Positions 9,589 to 18,870 of a stretch of DNA of 64,000 nucleotides are shown here, in pieces; position 1 is the stretch's first letter, and each line of letters opens with the position of its first letter. The stretch is taken from the NCBI RefSeq assembly GCF_900104625.1, contig NZ_FNVZ01000005.1, positions 1,178,001 to 1,242,000 on the forward strand, in the 5' to 3' direction. The translations under genes and the position numbers were made by a program. Origin of the DNA: Leptotrichia massiliensis. Its GTDB lineage: Bacteria; Fusobacteriota; Fusobacteriia; Fusobacteriales; Leptotrichiaceae. Under the pieces are notes generated by a model. It did no database searches. It was not told the origin of the DNA and saw nothing but the letters and a program-made list of their open reading frames with translations.

Positions 9589-9615
9589 TTTTTCCTTAAT
9601 TCCATATCTTTAGAT

Positions 9616-10266
9616 TTAATAGTATCTTTTTTCTACACCAATTGTAGTATCAAAAGAATGACCAGGATAAACCTTAACATCTTCATCTAATGCTAATAAT
9701 TTTTTTAATGATTTTCCCATTTGAATTGGATCACTTGTAGGTAAATCTACTCTCCCATAAGTTCCAGCAAACATTGTATCTCCAGAAATTAACACTTTGT
9801 TAACTTTATCATAATAGCAAATATCCCCTCTACTATGCCCTGGAGTTTCAATTATCTCAAAATTAAAAAGTCCATTGTTAACATTTTCTTCAGTTACTTT
9901 CCCATTTTTACCTAATTTATCATTCTCCTTCAAAGTTATAATCTGAGCATCACTGCTTAACTCAAATTCTCCTTCCCTCCATGCCAATAGCGACAATTCA
10001 GGATTAAACAAAAATTCATACCCACCTTCACTTATATAAATTGGAACTTTCTTATACTCCAATACAGAAGGGATTCCTAGAATGTGATCCCAATGTCCAT
10101 GAGTTAAAAGAATTGCCAATAAATTTAAGCTATTCTCCTTGATATAGTCAATAACTTGTGTCATTTTTTCTTCCCCAGGATCTACAATATAACAGTCATT
10201 TTCATAAGAAATCACATAACAGTTACTTTGTGCTGCATTGTCATTCAAAAACCTTCTTATCTCCAT
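9616..10266 (-). CDS. MBL-fold metallohydrolase, GloB/YcbL-like
   Basis: 216-residue cytoplasmic zinc hydrolase of the glyoxalase II-like group. Metal-binding residues are present: LTHGHWDHILG (about 55-65), ETPGHSRGD (about 143), SGDTMFAGTYGR (about 165) and PGHSFDTT near the end. The substrate (a glutathione or other thioester) cannot be decided. A gloA homologue is in the window at 62945 but is not adjacent. AAGGAGAGACC precedes the ATG. Confidence 0.88.
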   Translation of the reverse strand: MEIRRFLNDNAAQSNCYVISYENDCYIVDPGEEKMTQVIDYIKENSLNLLAILLTHGHWDHILGIPSVLEYKKVPIYISEGGYEFLFNPELSLLAWREGEFELSSDAQIITLKENDKLGKNGKVTEENVNNGLFNFEIIETPGHSRGDICYYDKVNKVLISGDTMFAGTYGRVDLPTSDPIQMGKSLKKLLALDEDVKVYPGHSFDTTIGVEKRYY

Positions 10267-10310
10267 GGTCTCTCCTTAGTTATCTGTAATTTTTTTTATA
10301 AATCAATATT

Positions 10311-11366
10311 TTATTTAATCACGTGTACATCCATTTGCGGATACGGTATTTTAATACCCTCTTTATCAAATTCAATTTTTATTATTTCGTTTAATTTCAA
10401 TTTTAATGTTAAATAATTTTCACTTCTTGTGTAAACATATACATAAAAAATTATGGCTGATTCTCCCAATTCTCCAACACCTATTACTGGTTTTTTTGAA
10501 GCTAAAATCAATTTTTCATCATTGTTATAAACATTTTGTCCTATTACTGTACTTTCTAAATCTTCCATTTCATCATCAACTTGATCATTAGAATTTTTAC
10601 TTGCTTCTTTTTCAGCTTCTTGCATTTTTTTTCTTGAAAAAATTGTTGAAAAAAGATTTATTTTAGTCTTTTCCTTTGTTTCTAATATACTATTTTGTAA
10701 TTTGATTAATAAGTTTTTTCTGCTCTCAGTTTCCTGAATCTCGTTCATTGTTTCCGTCTTAATAATTCGTTCTAAAATTTTTTTTACTTTTTGAATATCA
10801 CTGTTGTAGGAAACTCCGATTCTCAAATCCAGTCTACGTTCTCCATTTTGCTTAATATTTCTGATTTCAGTATTTGTAATTATTCCGTTGGGTATAATTA
10901 CAAGTTCATTTTGTGGATTTAACATTTTTGTATAAAACAATTCAATTTTCTTTACTGTACCAAGATAATTGTTATATTCGATTGTATCTCCCACCTTAAA
11001 TGGCTTAAATGTCAAAATTATAAGTCCACCGCAGAAATTCCCTAAAGTTTCTTTAAATGCAATCCCTAAGACAATTCCAGTTGCTCCTAAAAAAGTCGTA
11101 ATAGAAGTTGCATTTATACCAAGAATTCCTATTGAAACATAAATTAAAATAAAATAATACAAAATAGAATAAATTGAAATCAAAAAAGAAGCAAGACTTT
11201 TGTCCGTATTCGCTTTCTCTAATATAATTTTTAGTATTTTTTCAACTCTATTTTTAAATACTTTTCCTATTTTTATAATTAGATAAATTATAAATAGCTT
11301 AAAAAGATTTGTTTTCAAAAACTTAATTGTATTATCCCATTCTAAAAATTTTTGTAATTCCTTCAT
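10311..11366 (-). CDS. MscS-family mechanosensitive ion channel
   Basis: 351 residues. N-terminal membrane helices (about 20-35, 60-80 and 85-115) are followed by the beta domain FGATGIVLGIAFKETLGNFCGGL...FKPFKVGDTIEY that lines and supports the pore. The C-terminal cytosolic part carries an unusual charged insert (about 215-265, rich in Lys, Glu and Asn). Expected to release solutes during osmotic down-shock. A good AAGGAG site precedes the ATG. It could be co-transcribed with the metallohydrolase 44 bases downstream. Confidence 0.9.
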   Translation of the reverse strand: MKELQKFLEWDNTIKFLKTNLFKLFIIYLIIKIGKVFKNRVEKILKIILEKANTDKSLASFLISIYSILYYFILIYVSIGILGINATSITTFLGATGIVLGIAFKETLGNFCGGLIILTFKPFKVGDTIEYNNYLGTVKKIELFYTKMLNPQNELVIIPNGIITNTEIRNIKQNGERRLDLRIGVSYNSDIQKVKKILERIIKTETMNEIQETESRKNLLIKLQNSILETKEKTKINLFSTIFSRKKMQEAEKEASKNSNDQVDDEMEDLESTVIGQNVYNNDEKLILASKKPVIGVGELGESAIIFYVYVYTRSENYLTLKLKLNEIIKIEFDKEGIKIPYPQMDVHVIK

Positions 11367-11670
11367 AGTTTCTCCTTTTTAGTTCTAGATTAAATCCATT
11401 TTAAAATCAAACTCAAAAATTATCACTAAATACTGTTATTTATGATTTAAAAAAGCTTATATACAGTATAAGTTAAAGAATTTTGAGTATAATTTGAATA
11501 TTCAATGAAATCACTTAAATTTTTCACAGGCTTTTTATTATATCACGTTTTTTTTATTCTGTCTATGAAAAAATATAATAATTTCAATAATGTAAAAAAT
11601 ATATCAAATACTACATTTTGTAAATAAAAAATGTGACAAGCATTATTTACACTTATCACATCTTATTATT
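11367..11670. other. Gene-free stretch with one terminator
   Basis: 304 AT-rich bases between two minus-strand genes. A hairpin ATGTGACAAG (11631-11640) with CTTATCACAT (11652-11661), allowing one G-T pair, serves as minus-strand terminator of the methyltransferase gene. A short palindrome CTTATATACAGTATAAG lies near 11456-11472. No clear -35/-10 pair or gene is seen. Confidence 0.6.
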
Positions 11671-13221
11671 TTATTTTTTTGTAAAATATCCTATAAATTC
11701 AAGTTTCTTTATACTTTCAGGTAAATATTCTGAAGCCTCTATTTCTGTTTTTTCCCCATCCATTGTCGTTCGATAAATAGGTGTTTTTGATAATTCTTTC
11801 AAAATTTCTGATTCTGGTTTTGGCTCTGATAAAATATCAGCAACTATTACATCAACATCGTTTAAATCACTTATAATTTCATTTCTAGAATTTGCTATTC
11901 CAACTATATTGACTCCTTCTCCAACAATAAGAGTCCTCAAGTAATTTCTAAATGTTTCTGTTATATAGACCTTGTTTTCTTCATAAAGCACAGTTTCATT
12001 TTCAGAACAATAAAATTTTATTTTACCATTAATCATACTGTTCAAAATAAATTTTCTTAAGTTTGCAATAATTTCATTTTCTTTTTCTTTATTTTTTTCA
12101 CTTTTATCTTGTGTTTTTAAATTTTTCCATATTGTCATTCCATCTTGCACTGTAAAAGTTTTATTAGGTTTTTTTACTAATTCTAACATTATAGCTTTTA
12201 TGTTTTCTTCATTTACTGTCGTTAATTCTTCTTCTGAATATTTTAGTGTAAAGAGAAATGAATCTAATATCTCGTTTGGAAAACTTTCAGTAAAGTTAAG
12301 TTTTTCCGCTTGGCTTTTTTTACAAATTAAAGATCTTCTAAATTTAGTATCAAGTATATAGTCAAGACATTGCTCTTTTATAACATGATCTCCTTGTGAA
12401 AGTTGTTGAAGTTTTTGGACTGTACTATCATTATAAACACTTGCGATTGAGAGTCTTAACGCAACATCTGATATATATTCCAAATTTTCTTTTCTTACTA
12501 AATCCACAAATTCATGTAAATACATTGGCTTGTTAAAATCTTCAAGATATTCATGAGCCACATAATAATCTTGCATATTTAGAATTTCTTCAATTTGTCT
12601 AATAAAATCTCCTTTTTTTTCAGAGATGTCGTTATAACTTTTCATCTGATCTGCTACAATTGAAATAAATGCTTTTCCACGTTGATTTTTATCTCCAAGT
12701 GCAACTTCTGGAAAATATTTATTTGCATAAAGCATCATTTCACGTATTTTATCAGGTTCTTTCCATCCAGGATATGTATTGTAAGAAATATATGCAATTC
12801 CTTCTTCTGTAAGATTTTCATTACATATTTTCAGAATTTTTTCCTTTACATTTTCAGGAACCCAAGAAAATACACCATGAACAATAATATAATCAAATTT
12901 CCCAAACTCTTCATTTATGTCTAAAATGTTTTTTTCAATTAATTTTACATTTTTCAAACCAATTTTTTCAATTACTTCATTTCCTTTTTTTACTTGTTCT
13001 GCCGTCAAATCAATACCAATATATTCAGATTCTGGATTATAAAGTGCTTGTGTTATAATATTTCCACCAAATGATGATCCTAATTCCAAAACCCTCGCTT
13101 TTCTTGAATCTTTTGGCGTCAATCCATATAAACGTCCATATGCTTCTAGTAACGCTGGAATAGTATAATTAAATGGATTAGATTTGTAAAGCAGTTCGTT
13201 ATATGTATTTTTATTTTCCAT
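11671..13221 (-). CDS. SAM-dependent methyltransferase with regulatory domain
   Basis: 516 residues. A class I methyltransferase core covers about residues 30-175, with the SAM loop VLELGSSFGGN, the acidic GIDLTAEQ and a motif IV-like FDYIIVHGVFSWVP. A helical methyltransferase regulatory-type region (about 210-340) and a C-terminal domain follow. The substrate is unknown. There is no good ribosome binding site at the start used here. An AAGGAG about 80 bases upstream precedes only a two-codon frame (ATG GTT TGA), which may be a leader or chance. Upstream neighbour is trmB, 87 bases away. Confidence 0.8.
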   Translation of the reverse strand: MENKNTYNELLYKSNPFNYTIPALLEAYGRLYGLTPKDSRKARVLELGSSFGGNIITQALYNPESEYIGIDLTAEQVKKGNEVIEKIGLKNVKLIEKNILDINEEFGKFDYIIVHGVFSWVPENVKEKILKICNENLTEEGIAYISYNTYPGWKEPDKIREMMLYANKYFPEVALGDKNQRGKAFISIVADQMKSYNDISEKKGDFIRQIEEILNMQDYYVAHEYLEDFNKPMYLHEFVDLVRKENLEYISDVALRLSIASVYNDSTVQKLQQLSQGDHVIKEQCLDYILDTKFRRSLICKKSQAEKLNFTESFPNEILDSFLFTLKYSEEELTTVNEENIKAIMLELVKKPNKTFTVQDGMTIWKNLKTQDKSEKNKEKENEIIANLRKFILNSMINGKIKFYCSENETVLYEENKVYITETFRNYLRTLIVGEGVNIVGIANSRNEIISDLNDVDVIVADILSEPKPESEILKELSKTPIYRTTMDGEKTEIEASEYLPESIKKLEFIGYFTKK

Positions 13222-13308
13222 AATTTTTACAATAAGAATAATTTGAGGTACAGTTTTCTATTTCTGTTTTTCAAACCATTTTCTTATTATCTCTCCTTTC
13301 AATATTTA

Positions 13309-14133
13309 TTATTTAATTTTTTTTATTTCAATATATTTAATATTCATATTATGTTTACTCAAAAACATTTGTTCGAATTCTGTTTTAATATTCTCATTTA
13401 CTTTCTCTGAATTATGTAAATCACGTGTATGGTAAACAATTTCATAATTTTCAAGTGTTTTTACTAATTCCAAAACATCCTCATAATACTTTTCGTGATC
13501 TGTTTTAAAAAATAACTTTCCGTCTATTTTTAAAATAACATCTAATTTAGAAAATAATTCCTCATTTATAACTCTTTTTTTCTCTTCACCTTCCCAAGGA
13601 TCAGGGAAATTAATATATACACCCGAAATTTCATTTTTACCAACAAAATCTAGTATCGTTTCTCCTCTTTTTCTGACAAAAAGAATATTTTTTAACTTTC
13701 TTTTTTTAGACTTTTTTGCTCCAAGAACAAGCCGTTTAAATCGTAATTCTAATGCAATATAGTTTCTATCTTTAAATTTCTCTGCATTCTGTACAGTAAA
13801 ATTACCACTTCCACAGCCAATTTCAAGATAAATATCATTATTATTTCCAAAAAATTCATTCCATTTTCCACAATATTTATCTACATCTGTATTATTGTAC
13901 ATCAAATACTCAGGAAATTCAAGCATTTCACACATATATTTGTTATAATTTTTTTTTGGCTTTTCAAAAAAATATTTCCAAATTTCCTGTTCATTTATAA
14001 TTTTGCTTTTTTCTGCATTTATTTTTTTGAATTCATCATTTACTTTTTTTATATTTTCTCTCTTTTCCTTTTCAGCTTCTGTTATTTCAATTTTTTGTCC
14101 ATTTTTTCCTATAACTTTAATTTTATTTTCCAT
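13309..14133 (-). CDS. trmB: tRNA (guanine-N7-)-methyltransferase
   Basis: Methylates G46 in the tRNA variable loop. The SAM loop YLEIGCGSGNFTVQ is followed by ALELRFKR and the substrate motif INFPDPWEGEEKKRV, then a typical C-terminus with TEFEQMF. At 274 residues it is longer than the usual 210-230, because about 60 extra charged residues (Lys/Glu rich) precede the core. The family's usual PDPWPKKRH is here PDPWEGEEKKR. AAGGAAAG lies ten bases before the ATG. waaA is next upstream, 62 bases away. Confidence 0.93.
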   Translation of the reverse strand: MENKIKVIGKNGQKIEITEAEKEKRENIKKVNDEFKKINAEKSKIINEQEIWKYFFEKPKKNYNKYMCEMLEFPEYLMYNNTDVDKYCGKWNEFFGNNNDIYLEIGCGSGNFTVQNAEKFKDRNYIALELRFKRLVLGAKKSKKRKLKNILFVRKRGETILDFVGKNEISGVYINFPDPWEGEEKKRVINEELFSKLDVILKIDGKLFFKTDHEKYYEDVLELVKTLENYEIVYHTRDLHNSEKVNENIKTEFEQMFLSKHNMNIKYIEIKKIK

Positions 14134-14195
14134 TTTTTAATTACTTTCCTTAAACTTTTATTTTTATAATTTTTAAATTTTTTTTTGCAATTTAA

Positions 14196-15452
14196 CTAAT
14201 ATATTTCGTTCAATATTTTATCAATTTCATTATTTTTTTCAAAAAACTCTCTTGTGTCAATATTTTCAGATTTTTTCAAATATTCAATAATTTCATCCTT
14301 ATTTTTTACAATTTCCACAAATCCTAGTTCTTTGGCGTCTTTTACTATTTCTTCTATATTCTGAAAATATTCACCAATAATTGGCTTTTTCCCATAATAC
14401 AACGGCTCTAGAATAGAATGCCCTCCAATGTCAACAAGTGTCCCGCCAACAAAAACAAAATCTGCTAGCTGATAAAAATCTGTCAAGACTCCCATTTTAT
14501 CAACTACAATTATTTTTTTCCAATCTTGAGTTTTAAAATTTATTTTTTCTTTTTCAATTTGTGTAATTAATGAATAATCATCTTTTGAAAACTTTTCCAA
14601 AATAATATTCTCAATTTCGCCAAGTCTCTCCAGATGTCTAGGAACTAGCACTAATTGATATTCATTATCAATATTTATCATCTTAAAGACCTCAAGCCAG
14701 ATTTTTTCCTCATTAGGACGCGTACTTCCACACACGATTACTTTCTTATTTTTATCTATAATTGTATCCAAATAATATTTTTTCTGTTCGTTAGAAATTT
14801 TATTATATTTAATTGAATATTTTAAATTCTTGTAAACTTTAATTTTATTTTTATCAATTCCCAGCCTTTCATATCTTTCCTTGTCTGGAATACTTTGGAC
14901 CATTATTTTCGTAGCACAATTTAATGTTTTTCTTATAAGCCATCCAAATTTTAAATACGACTTCAATTTCTTTTCAGTCAGCCTTCCATTTACGATAAAT
15001 AATTGACCATTTTTTTGAGCAAAATAATACAAATTTGGCCAAATTTCAGTTTCCACAACTATTGTTTTTTCTATTTTATATTTTTTATAAATTTTTTTCA
15101 TTGCAAAAAAATCATCAAGTGGAAAATAAAATATTTTTACATTTTTATCTTCAGAATATATTTTACTAACTGCAGAAAATCCAGTATCCGTCATAACAGA
15201 AAGTATCACCTTTTGATTTTTCTCACCTTTCCTGGCTTGTAATATTTTTTCAATTAATTCTTTTGATAAATTAAATTCTCCAACTGATGAGAAATGAACA
15301 AGTATTGCTTTTTCATTATTGTTTAGGAAATTGTTATTTCCCATTTTCTGAAACAGACGTGTTTTAAAAAAATTTAATAGTTTTTTATTGAAAATTGATA
15401 AAATCATTATTATAAAATATAACAAAACTCTTAATAAATTATATAAAATCAT
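14196..15452 (-). CDS. waaA: 3-deoxy-D-manno-octulosonic acid (Kdo) transferase
   Basis: Adds Kdo to the lipid A precursor on the inner face of the inner membrane; 418 residues. It has an N-terminal hydrophobic anchor (about 3-25), HFSSVGEF with the catalytic Glu (about 58), the family signature ETEIWPNLYYFAQKNG with NGRL, and the CMP-Kdo-binding C-terminal half (CGSTRPNEE, FVGGTLVDIGGHSILEP). This is direct evidence for a lipopolysaccharide outer membrane. AGGAAAAAT precedes the ATG. Confidence 0.95.
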   Translation of the reverse strand: MILYNLLRVLLYFIIMILSIFNKKLLNFFKTRLFQKMGNNNFLNNNEKAILVHFSSVGEFNLSKELIEKILQARKGEKNQKVILSVMTDTGFSAVSKIYSEDKNVKIFYFPLDDFFAMKKIYKKYKIEKTIVVETEIWPNLYYFAQKNGQLFIVNGRLTEKKLKSYLKFGWLIRKTLNCATKIMVQSIPDKERYERLGIDKNKIKVYKNLKYSIKYNKISNEQKKYYLDTIIDKNKKVIVCGSTRPNEEKIWLEVFKMINIDNEYQLVLVPRHLERLGEIENIILEKFSKDDYSLITQIEKEKINFKTQDWKKIIVVDKMGVLTDFYQLADFVFVGGTLVDIGGHSILEPLYYGKKPIIGEYFQNIEEIVKDAKELGFVEIVKNKDEIIEYLKKSENIDTREFFEKNNEIDKILNEIY

Positions 15453-15487
15453 ATTTTTCCTATCTGTAAATTTTATATTTTATGCAA

Positions 15488-15529
15488 AAAGACTATCTCT
15501 TAATGATTTTTCATTTAGAAATAGCCTTT
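15488..15529 (-). terminator. Terminator of the HU gene
   Basis: Arms 15488-15500 and 15517-15529 pair over 13 bases with two G-U pairs. On the minus strand they are followed by TTTTTGC. It lies just after the HU stop. Confidence 0.8.
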
Positions 15530-15551
15530 CCATTAGTTTGTGAAGTAAAAA

Positions 15552-15833
15552 TTATTTTCCTTCTGCTACGCTGTCAGCTAATTTTTTACCTACTTTAAAC
15601 TTAACAACTTTTTTTGCAGGTATTTTAATTTCTTTTTTAGTTTGTGGATTAATTCCTGTTCTTGCTGCTCTTTTCTTTACTTCGAATGTTCCCCATCCAA
15701 CAAATTGAACTGAATCTCCGTTTAATAAAGTTTTTTCAACTGTTTCTAAAAATTGGTTTACCAATTCTTCAGATCTTTTTTTAGTTTCTCCAGTTGCTTT
15801 TGCGTAAGCATCTACAAATTCTTTTTTTGACAT
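15552..15833 (-). CDS. hup: HU-family DNA-binding protein
   Basis: Histone-like nucleoid protein of 93 residues (MSKKEFVDAYAKATGE...). The beta-arm contains GWGTFEVKKRAARTGINPQT and the conserved tail KKVVKFKVGKKLAD. The frame stays open for 32 more codons upstream, but the ATG at 15833 has GGAGG at good spacing and gives the standard HU start. The longer form would begin upstream of the promoter. A single HU that coats and bends DNA is expected. Own promoter and terminator. Confidence 0.95.
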   Translation of the reverse strand: MSKKEFVDAYAKATGETKKRSEELVNQFLETVEKTLLNGDSVQFVGWGTFEVKKRAARTGINPQTKKEIKIPAKKVVKFKVGKKLADSVAEGK

Positions 15834-15870
15834 ATTAATCAAACCTCCAATTTTTTTCTTCTTGCAAATT

Positions 15871-15908
15871 ACTAGACTATTATACACTATTTTAAATATT
15901 TGTCTAGT
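15871..15908 (-). promoter_or_regulatory. HU promoter flanked by a 7-bp inverted repeat
   Basis: Minus strand TAGACA (15901-15906), a 16-base spacer and TATAAT (15879-15884). The perfect inverted repeat ACTAGAC (15871-15877) / GTCTAGT (15902-15908) brackets the core promoter: one arm overlaps the -35, the other lies just past the -10. This looks like an operator. Confidence 0.75.
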
Positions 15909-16158
15909 GTTTTTTTTAAAATTTTTCATTTTTTTCTATTTTTTTACATTTCTATGGATTTTCTAATTTAAAAAAAATGTAAATTATGCTAATTTTTATA
16001 CTTAAAAAAATTATATATATGGATAAAATAAGTTTTCGTTTTTGAATTAAATTTATATTATCGTATAATAATTTTTATAAAAATACAAATTAAGTATTCG
16101 AATAATTAATTTTCTAAAATTATTTACTTAAAATATAATTTAAAACTAAAAATTGATG

Positions 16159-16824
16159 TTATTTTTTAACTTCAATATTGTTAATTTTTTTTCTTACTAT
16201 ATTCAAAATTTCATTTTTTACTTCCTCAATATTTTTAGAAGTTGTATCCACTTCAATTGCGTTATCCGCTTTTTTTAATGGACTTTCTTTTCTTGTAGAG
16301 TCAATTTCGTCCCTTTTCAAAATATTTTCATAAATTTCTTCAATTCTAACATTTTCGCCTTTTGCAACAAGTTCCTTGTATCGTCTATTTGATCTTTCCT
16401 TCGCATCTGCCACCAAAAATATTTTTACATCTGCATTTGGAAAAACAACTGTCCCAATATCGCGTCCATCCAGAATAACATTTTTTGATTCTGAAAATTT
16501 TCTCTGTAAATCCACCATTTTCTCACGAACCTCACGTATCACCGCAATATCAGATACATTTTCCGAAACAACAGGCTTTCTAATTTCCTCACTCACATCA
16601 ATATCATCCAGATAAAAGCCATTTTCCTTAATGTCAATGTTCAAATTATCCAGCATTTTTATAATTTTGTCTAAATTACCCAAAATCCCATCATTTAAAG
16701 CCTTTAACGTAACAAGCCTATACATTGCCCCTGTATCAAGATAAACAAGTCCCAGATCCTCTGCAATCAATTTTGCGATGGTACTTTTTCCGCTTCCAGC
16801 AGGACCATCAATAGCAATTATCAT
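16159..16824 (-). CDS. cmk: Cytidylate kinase
   Basis: Phosphorylates CMP and dCMP with ATP; 221 residues. P-loop GPAGSGKST (6-14), then YLDTGAMYR, the CMP-binding region and DGRDIGTVVFPNADVKIFL (about 105-123), and the lid RRYKELVAKGE. AGGAAAAT precedes the ATG. In many bacteria cmk neighbours rpsA or ispH, but not here. It follows prmA by 121 bases and may continue that operon. Confidence 0.95.
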   Translation of the reverse strand: MIIAIDGPAGSGKSTIAKLIAEDLGLVYLDTGAMYRLVTLKALNDGILGNLDKIIKMLDNLNIDIKENGFYLDDIDVSEEIRKPVVSENVSDIAVIREVREKMVDLQRKFSESKNVILDGRDIGTVVFPNADVKIFLVADAKERSNRRYKELVAKGENVRIEEIYENILKRDEIDSTRKESPLKKADNAIEVDTTSKNIEEVKNEILNIVRKKINNIEVKK

Positions 16825-16945
16825 ATTTTCCTACTTTCTATTTTATTATTTTTATTCCATTTTCTATTTTTACATTTTAATTATTTTAAAATTGAAAATT
16901 TTGACTATTTCACAAAAATAACGAGATTTTTCAACTTTAAATCAA

Positions 16946-17869
16946 TTAGTTTTTATATTTAAAAACAAGTGACACCCAGTTATTTTTTTCTTTTCTGTCA
17001 ATTTGTTCTAAATTATAATTCCCAGCCTTTTTCACAAATGTCTCTTCTTTTTCGCTCAAAATTCCAGAAAAAATAACAGTTGCACCTTTTTCTAGAGTTT
17101 TTTCTATATCTTCAAGCAATTTTTCCAAAACATCCACCAAAATATTTGACACAACTAAATCATATTTTTCACTTACATCATCTACCAAATTTCCAATTAT
17201 CACTTCAAAATTATCATTTATATCATTTTTAGAAAAATTTTCCAAAACCACATCTCTAACTTTTTCATCAATATCAATTCCAACAACTTTGTTCACACCT
17301 AATTTTTTCCCAATTAACATTAAAATACCTGAGCCACACCCTATATCCAGTAATTTCTTTTTACTTTTGCAATATTTTTCCAAAAACTCCACACACAAAG
17401 ATGTCGTTTCATGTGTACCTGTCCCAAAAGCAAGACCTGGATCAATTTCAATTACAATTTCATTATTTTCTGGTTCATACTTATCCCAACTTGGTTTTAT
17501 AACAATATTGTCAGTTATGTTTACAGTGTGAAAATATTTTTTCCACTCATCTTGCCAGTCTTCGTCATTACATTTAGCTGTATAAATTTCATACATAAAC
17601 TCTGCATCTGAGTTCTGAAATTCGTTTAAATTATTAAAAATAATATTTAATTTTGTATTTGCAAATCTATTGTCAACAATGTATCCAATAATACTCCAAA
17701 CCTCATTTTTTAGAGAGAAATTAGCATTATAATCAAGTACATTTTCAGAAAAATAATCAATAACTTCTATCTGTTTAATTCCAATTTCATCAAACATATT
17801 TACTAATTTTGTCTTCGTTTCTTCTAAATTATCTGAAAAATAATCTACTTTTACTTTTATCCATTTCAT
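16946..17869 (-). CDS. prmA: Ribosomal protein L11 methyltransferase
   Basis: 307 residues. The N-terminal targeting domain is followed by a methyltransferase core with IDPGLAFGTGTHETTSLC (about 143-160), SAM loop LLDIGCGSGILM, GIDIDE and the NPPY-equivalent VVSNILVDVL. It trimethylates L11 in the large ribosomal subunit. AAAGGAAAA precedes the ATG, and only 17 bases separate it from the upstream ymdB gene, so the two share a transcript. Confidence 0.94.
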   Translation of the reverse strand: MKWIKVKVDYFSDNLEETKTKLVNMFDEIGIKQIEVIDYFSENVLDYNANFSLKNEVWSIIGYIVDNRFANTKLNIIFNNLNEFQNSDAEFMYEIYTAKCNDEDWQDEWKKYFHTVNITDNIVIKPSWDKYEPENNEIVIEIDPGLAFGTGTHETTSLCVEFLEKYCKSKKKLLDIGCGSGILMLIGKKLGVNKVVGIDIDEKVRDVVLENFSKNDINDNFEVIIGNLVDDVSEKYDLVVSNILVDVLEKLLEDIEKTLEKGATVIFSGILSEKEETFVKKAGNYNLEQIDRKEKNNWVSLVFKYKN

Positions 17870-17886
17870 TTTTTTATTTTCCTTTT

Positions 17887-18666
17887 TTATATTTCGTCAT
17901 ATCCCATATTTAAACGTTTAATTGATACTGCCTTGCCAGTCTTTTCATTTACTTCCAGTTCAATACCATTAATTCTTAAATTTTCTTCACATACAGAGTA
18001 TCTTGTTGGCATTCCATCCTTAAATCTTTGTATACTTTCCCTTCTGTTCATTCCCAGAATACCATCATGTCCTCCAGTCATCCCTATATCTGAAATATAG
18101 GCAGTTCCTCCAGGTAAAATTCTCTCATCTGCTGTCTGTGTATGTGTGTGTGTTCCGTACACTGCCGACACTTTTCCAGACAAGTTCCAACCCATTGCCT
18201 GCTTTTCTGAAGTAGCTTCTCCATGAAAATCAAGAATAATAATATCTGTTTCTTCCTTAATCTTCGGTAAAACTTCCTCTACTGCCAAAAATGGGCAAGC
18301 AATCGGAGGCATGAATACTTTGCATTGTGCATTTATAACTGCCACTTTCACTCCATTTTTTTGAACAATTGTATAACCGTTTCCTGGTGCTTCCTTCGTA
18401 TAATTTATTGGTCTAATCAGATTTCTTTGCTCATTGATATAAGCGTAAATTTCCCTTTTATCCCAGCTGTGATTTCCAAGAGTGATAACATCTGCTCCTC
18501 GCCCAAACATTTCCTTTGCAATCTTTACATTTATTCCAAATCCACCAGCTGAATTTTCTCCATTTACAATGATAAAGTCATAATTCTGTCTTCGTTTTTC
18601 CAAGTATTTAAACAATGTAGTTCTGCCTGGTTTACCGACAATATCACCAATTATTAAAAATTTCAT
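17887..18666 (-). CDS. ymdB: YmdB-family metallophosphoesterase
   Basis: 259 residues. Calcineurin-like metal motifs: GDIVGKPGR (7-15), NGENSAGGFG (about 36), LGNHSWDK (about 66), DFHGEATSEK (about 145) and YGTHTHTQTADE (about 170). B. subtilis YmdB hydrolyses 2',3'-cyclic nucleotides and lies next to rny; here the gene also directly follows rny, which supports the assignment. AAGGGA precedes the ATG. A terminator lies between the two, so ymdB may have its own promoter or depend on read-through. Confidence 0.92.
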   Translation of the reverse strand: MKFLIIGDIVGKPGRTTLFKYLEKRRQNYDFIIVNGENSAGGFGINVKIAKEMFGRGADVITLGNHSWDKREIYAYINEQRNLIRPINYTKEAPGNGYTIVQKNGVKVAVINAQCKVFMPPIACPFLAVEEVLPKIKEETDIIILDFHGEATSEKQAMGWNLSGKVSAVYGTHTHTQTADERILPGGTAYISDIGMTGGHDGILGMNRRESIQRFKDGMPTRYSVCEENLRINGIELEVNEKTGKAVSIKRLNMGYDEI

Positions 18667-18795
18667 GTAAAATCATCCCTTTGCGTCTCAAATTTATCTA
18701 ATATTTATTATACTACATATTATCATTTTTTTATAGTTTTTCTTAATTTATTTTTTCTATATTTTAATTTTTCAATTTAAAGTTTATTTTATTAT

Positions 18796-18857
18796 AAAAA
18801 GAGCCCCCAGAATAAAAATTATCTCAAAGATATTTTTAACGGATAAGCTCTCTTTTT
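18796..18857 (-). terminator. Terminator between rny and ymdB
   Basis: An outer AAAAAGAG/CTCTTTTT stem (18796-18803 and 18850-18857) encloses a second small hairpin (AAAAAT...ATTTTT). A minus-strand T run follows. It would end or attenuate rny transcripts. Confidence 0.65.
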
Positions 18858-18870
18858 AATTAGTTTTTAT

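Noticed and set aside
15834-15929. N-terminal extension of HU
   Set aside because: It would start upstream of the HU promoter; the internal ATG has GGAGG and gives the normal HU length.
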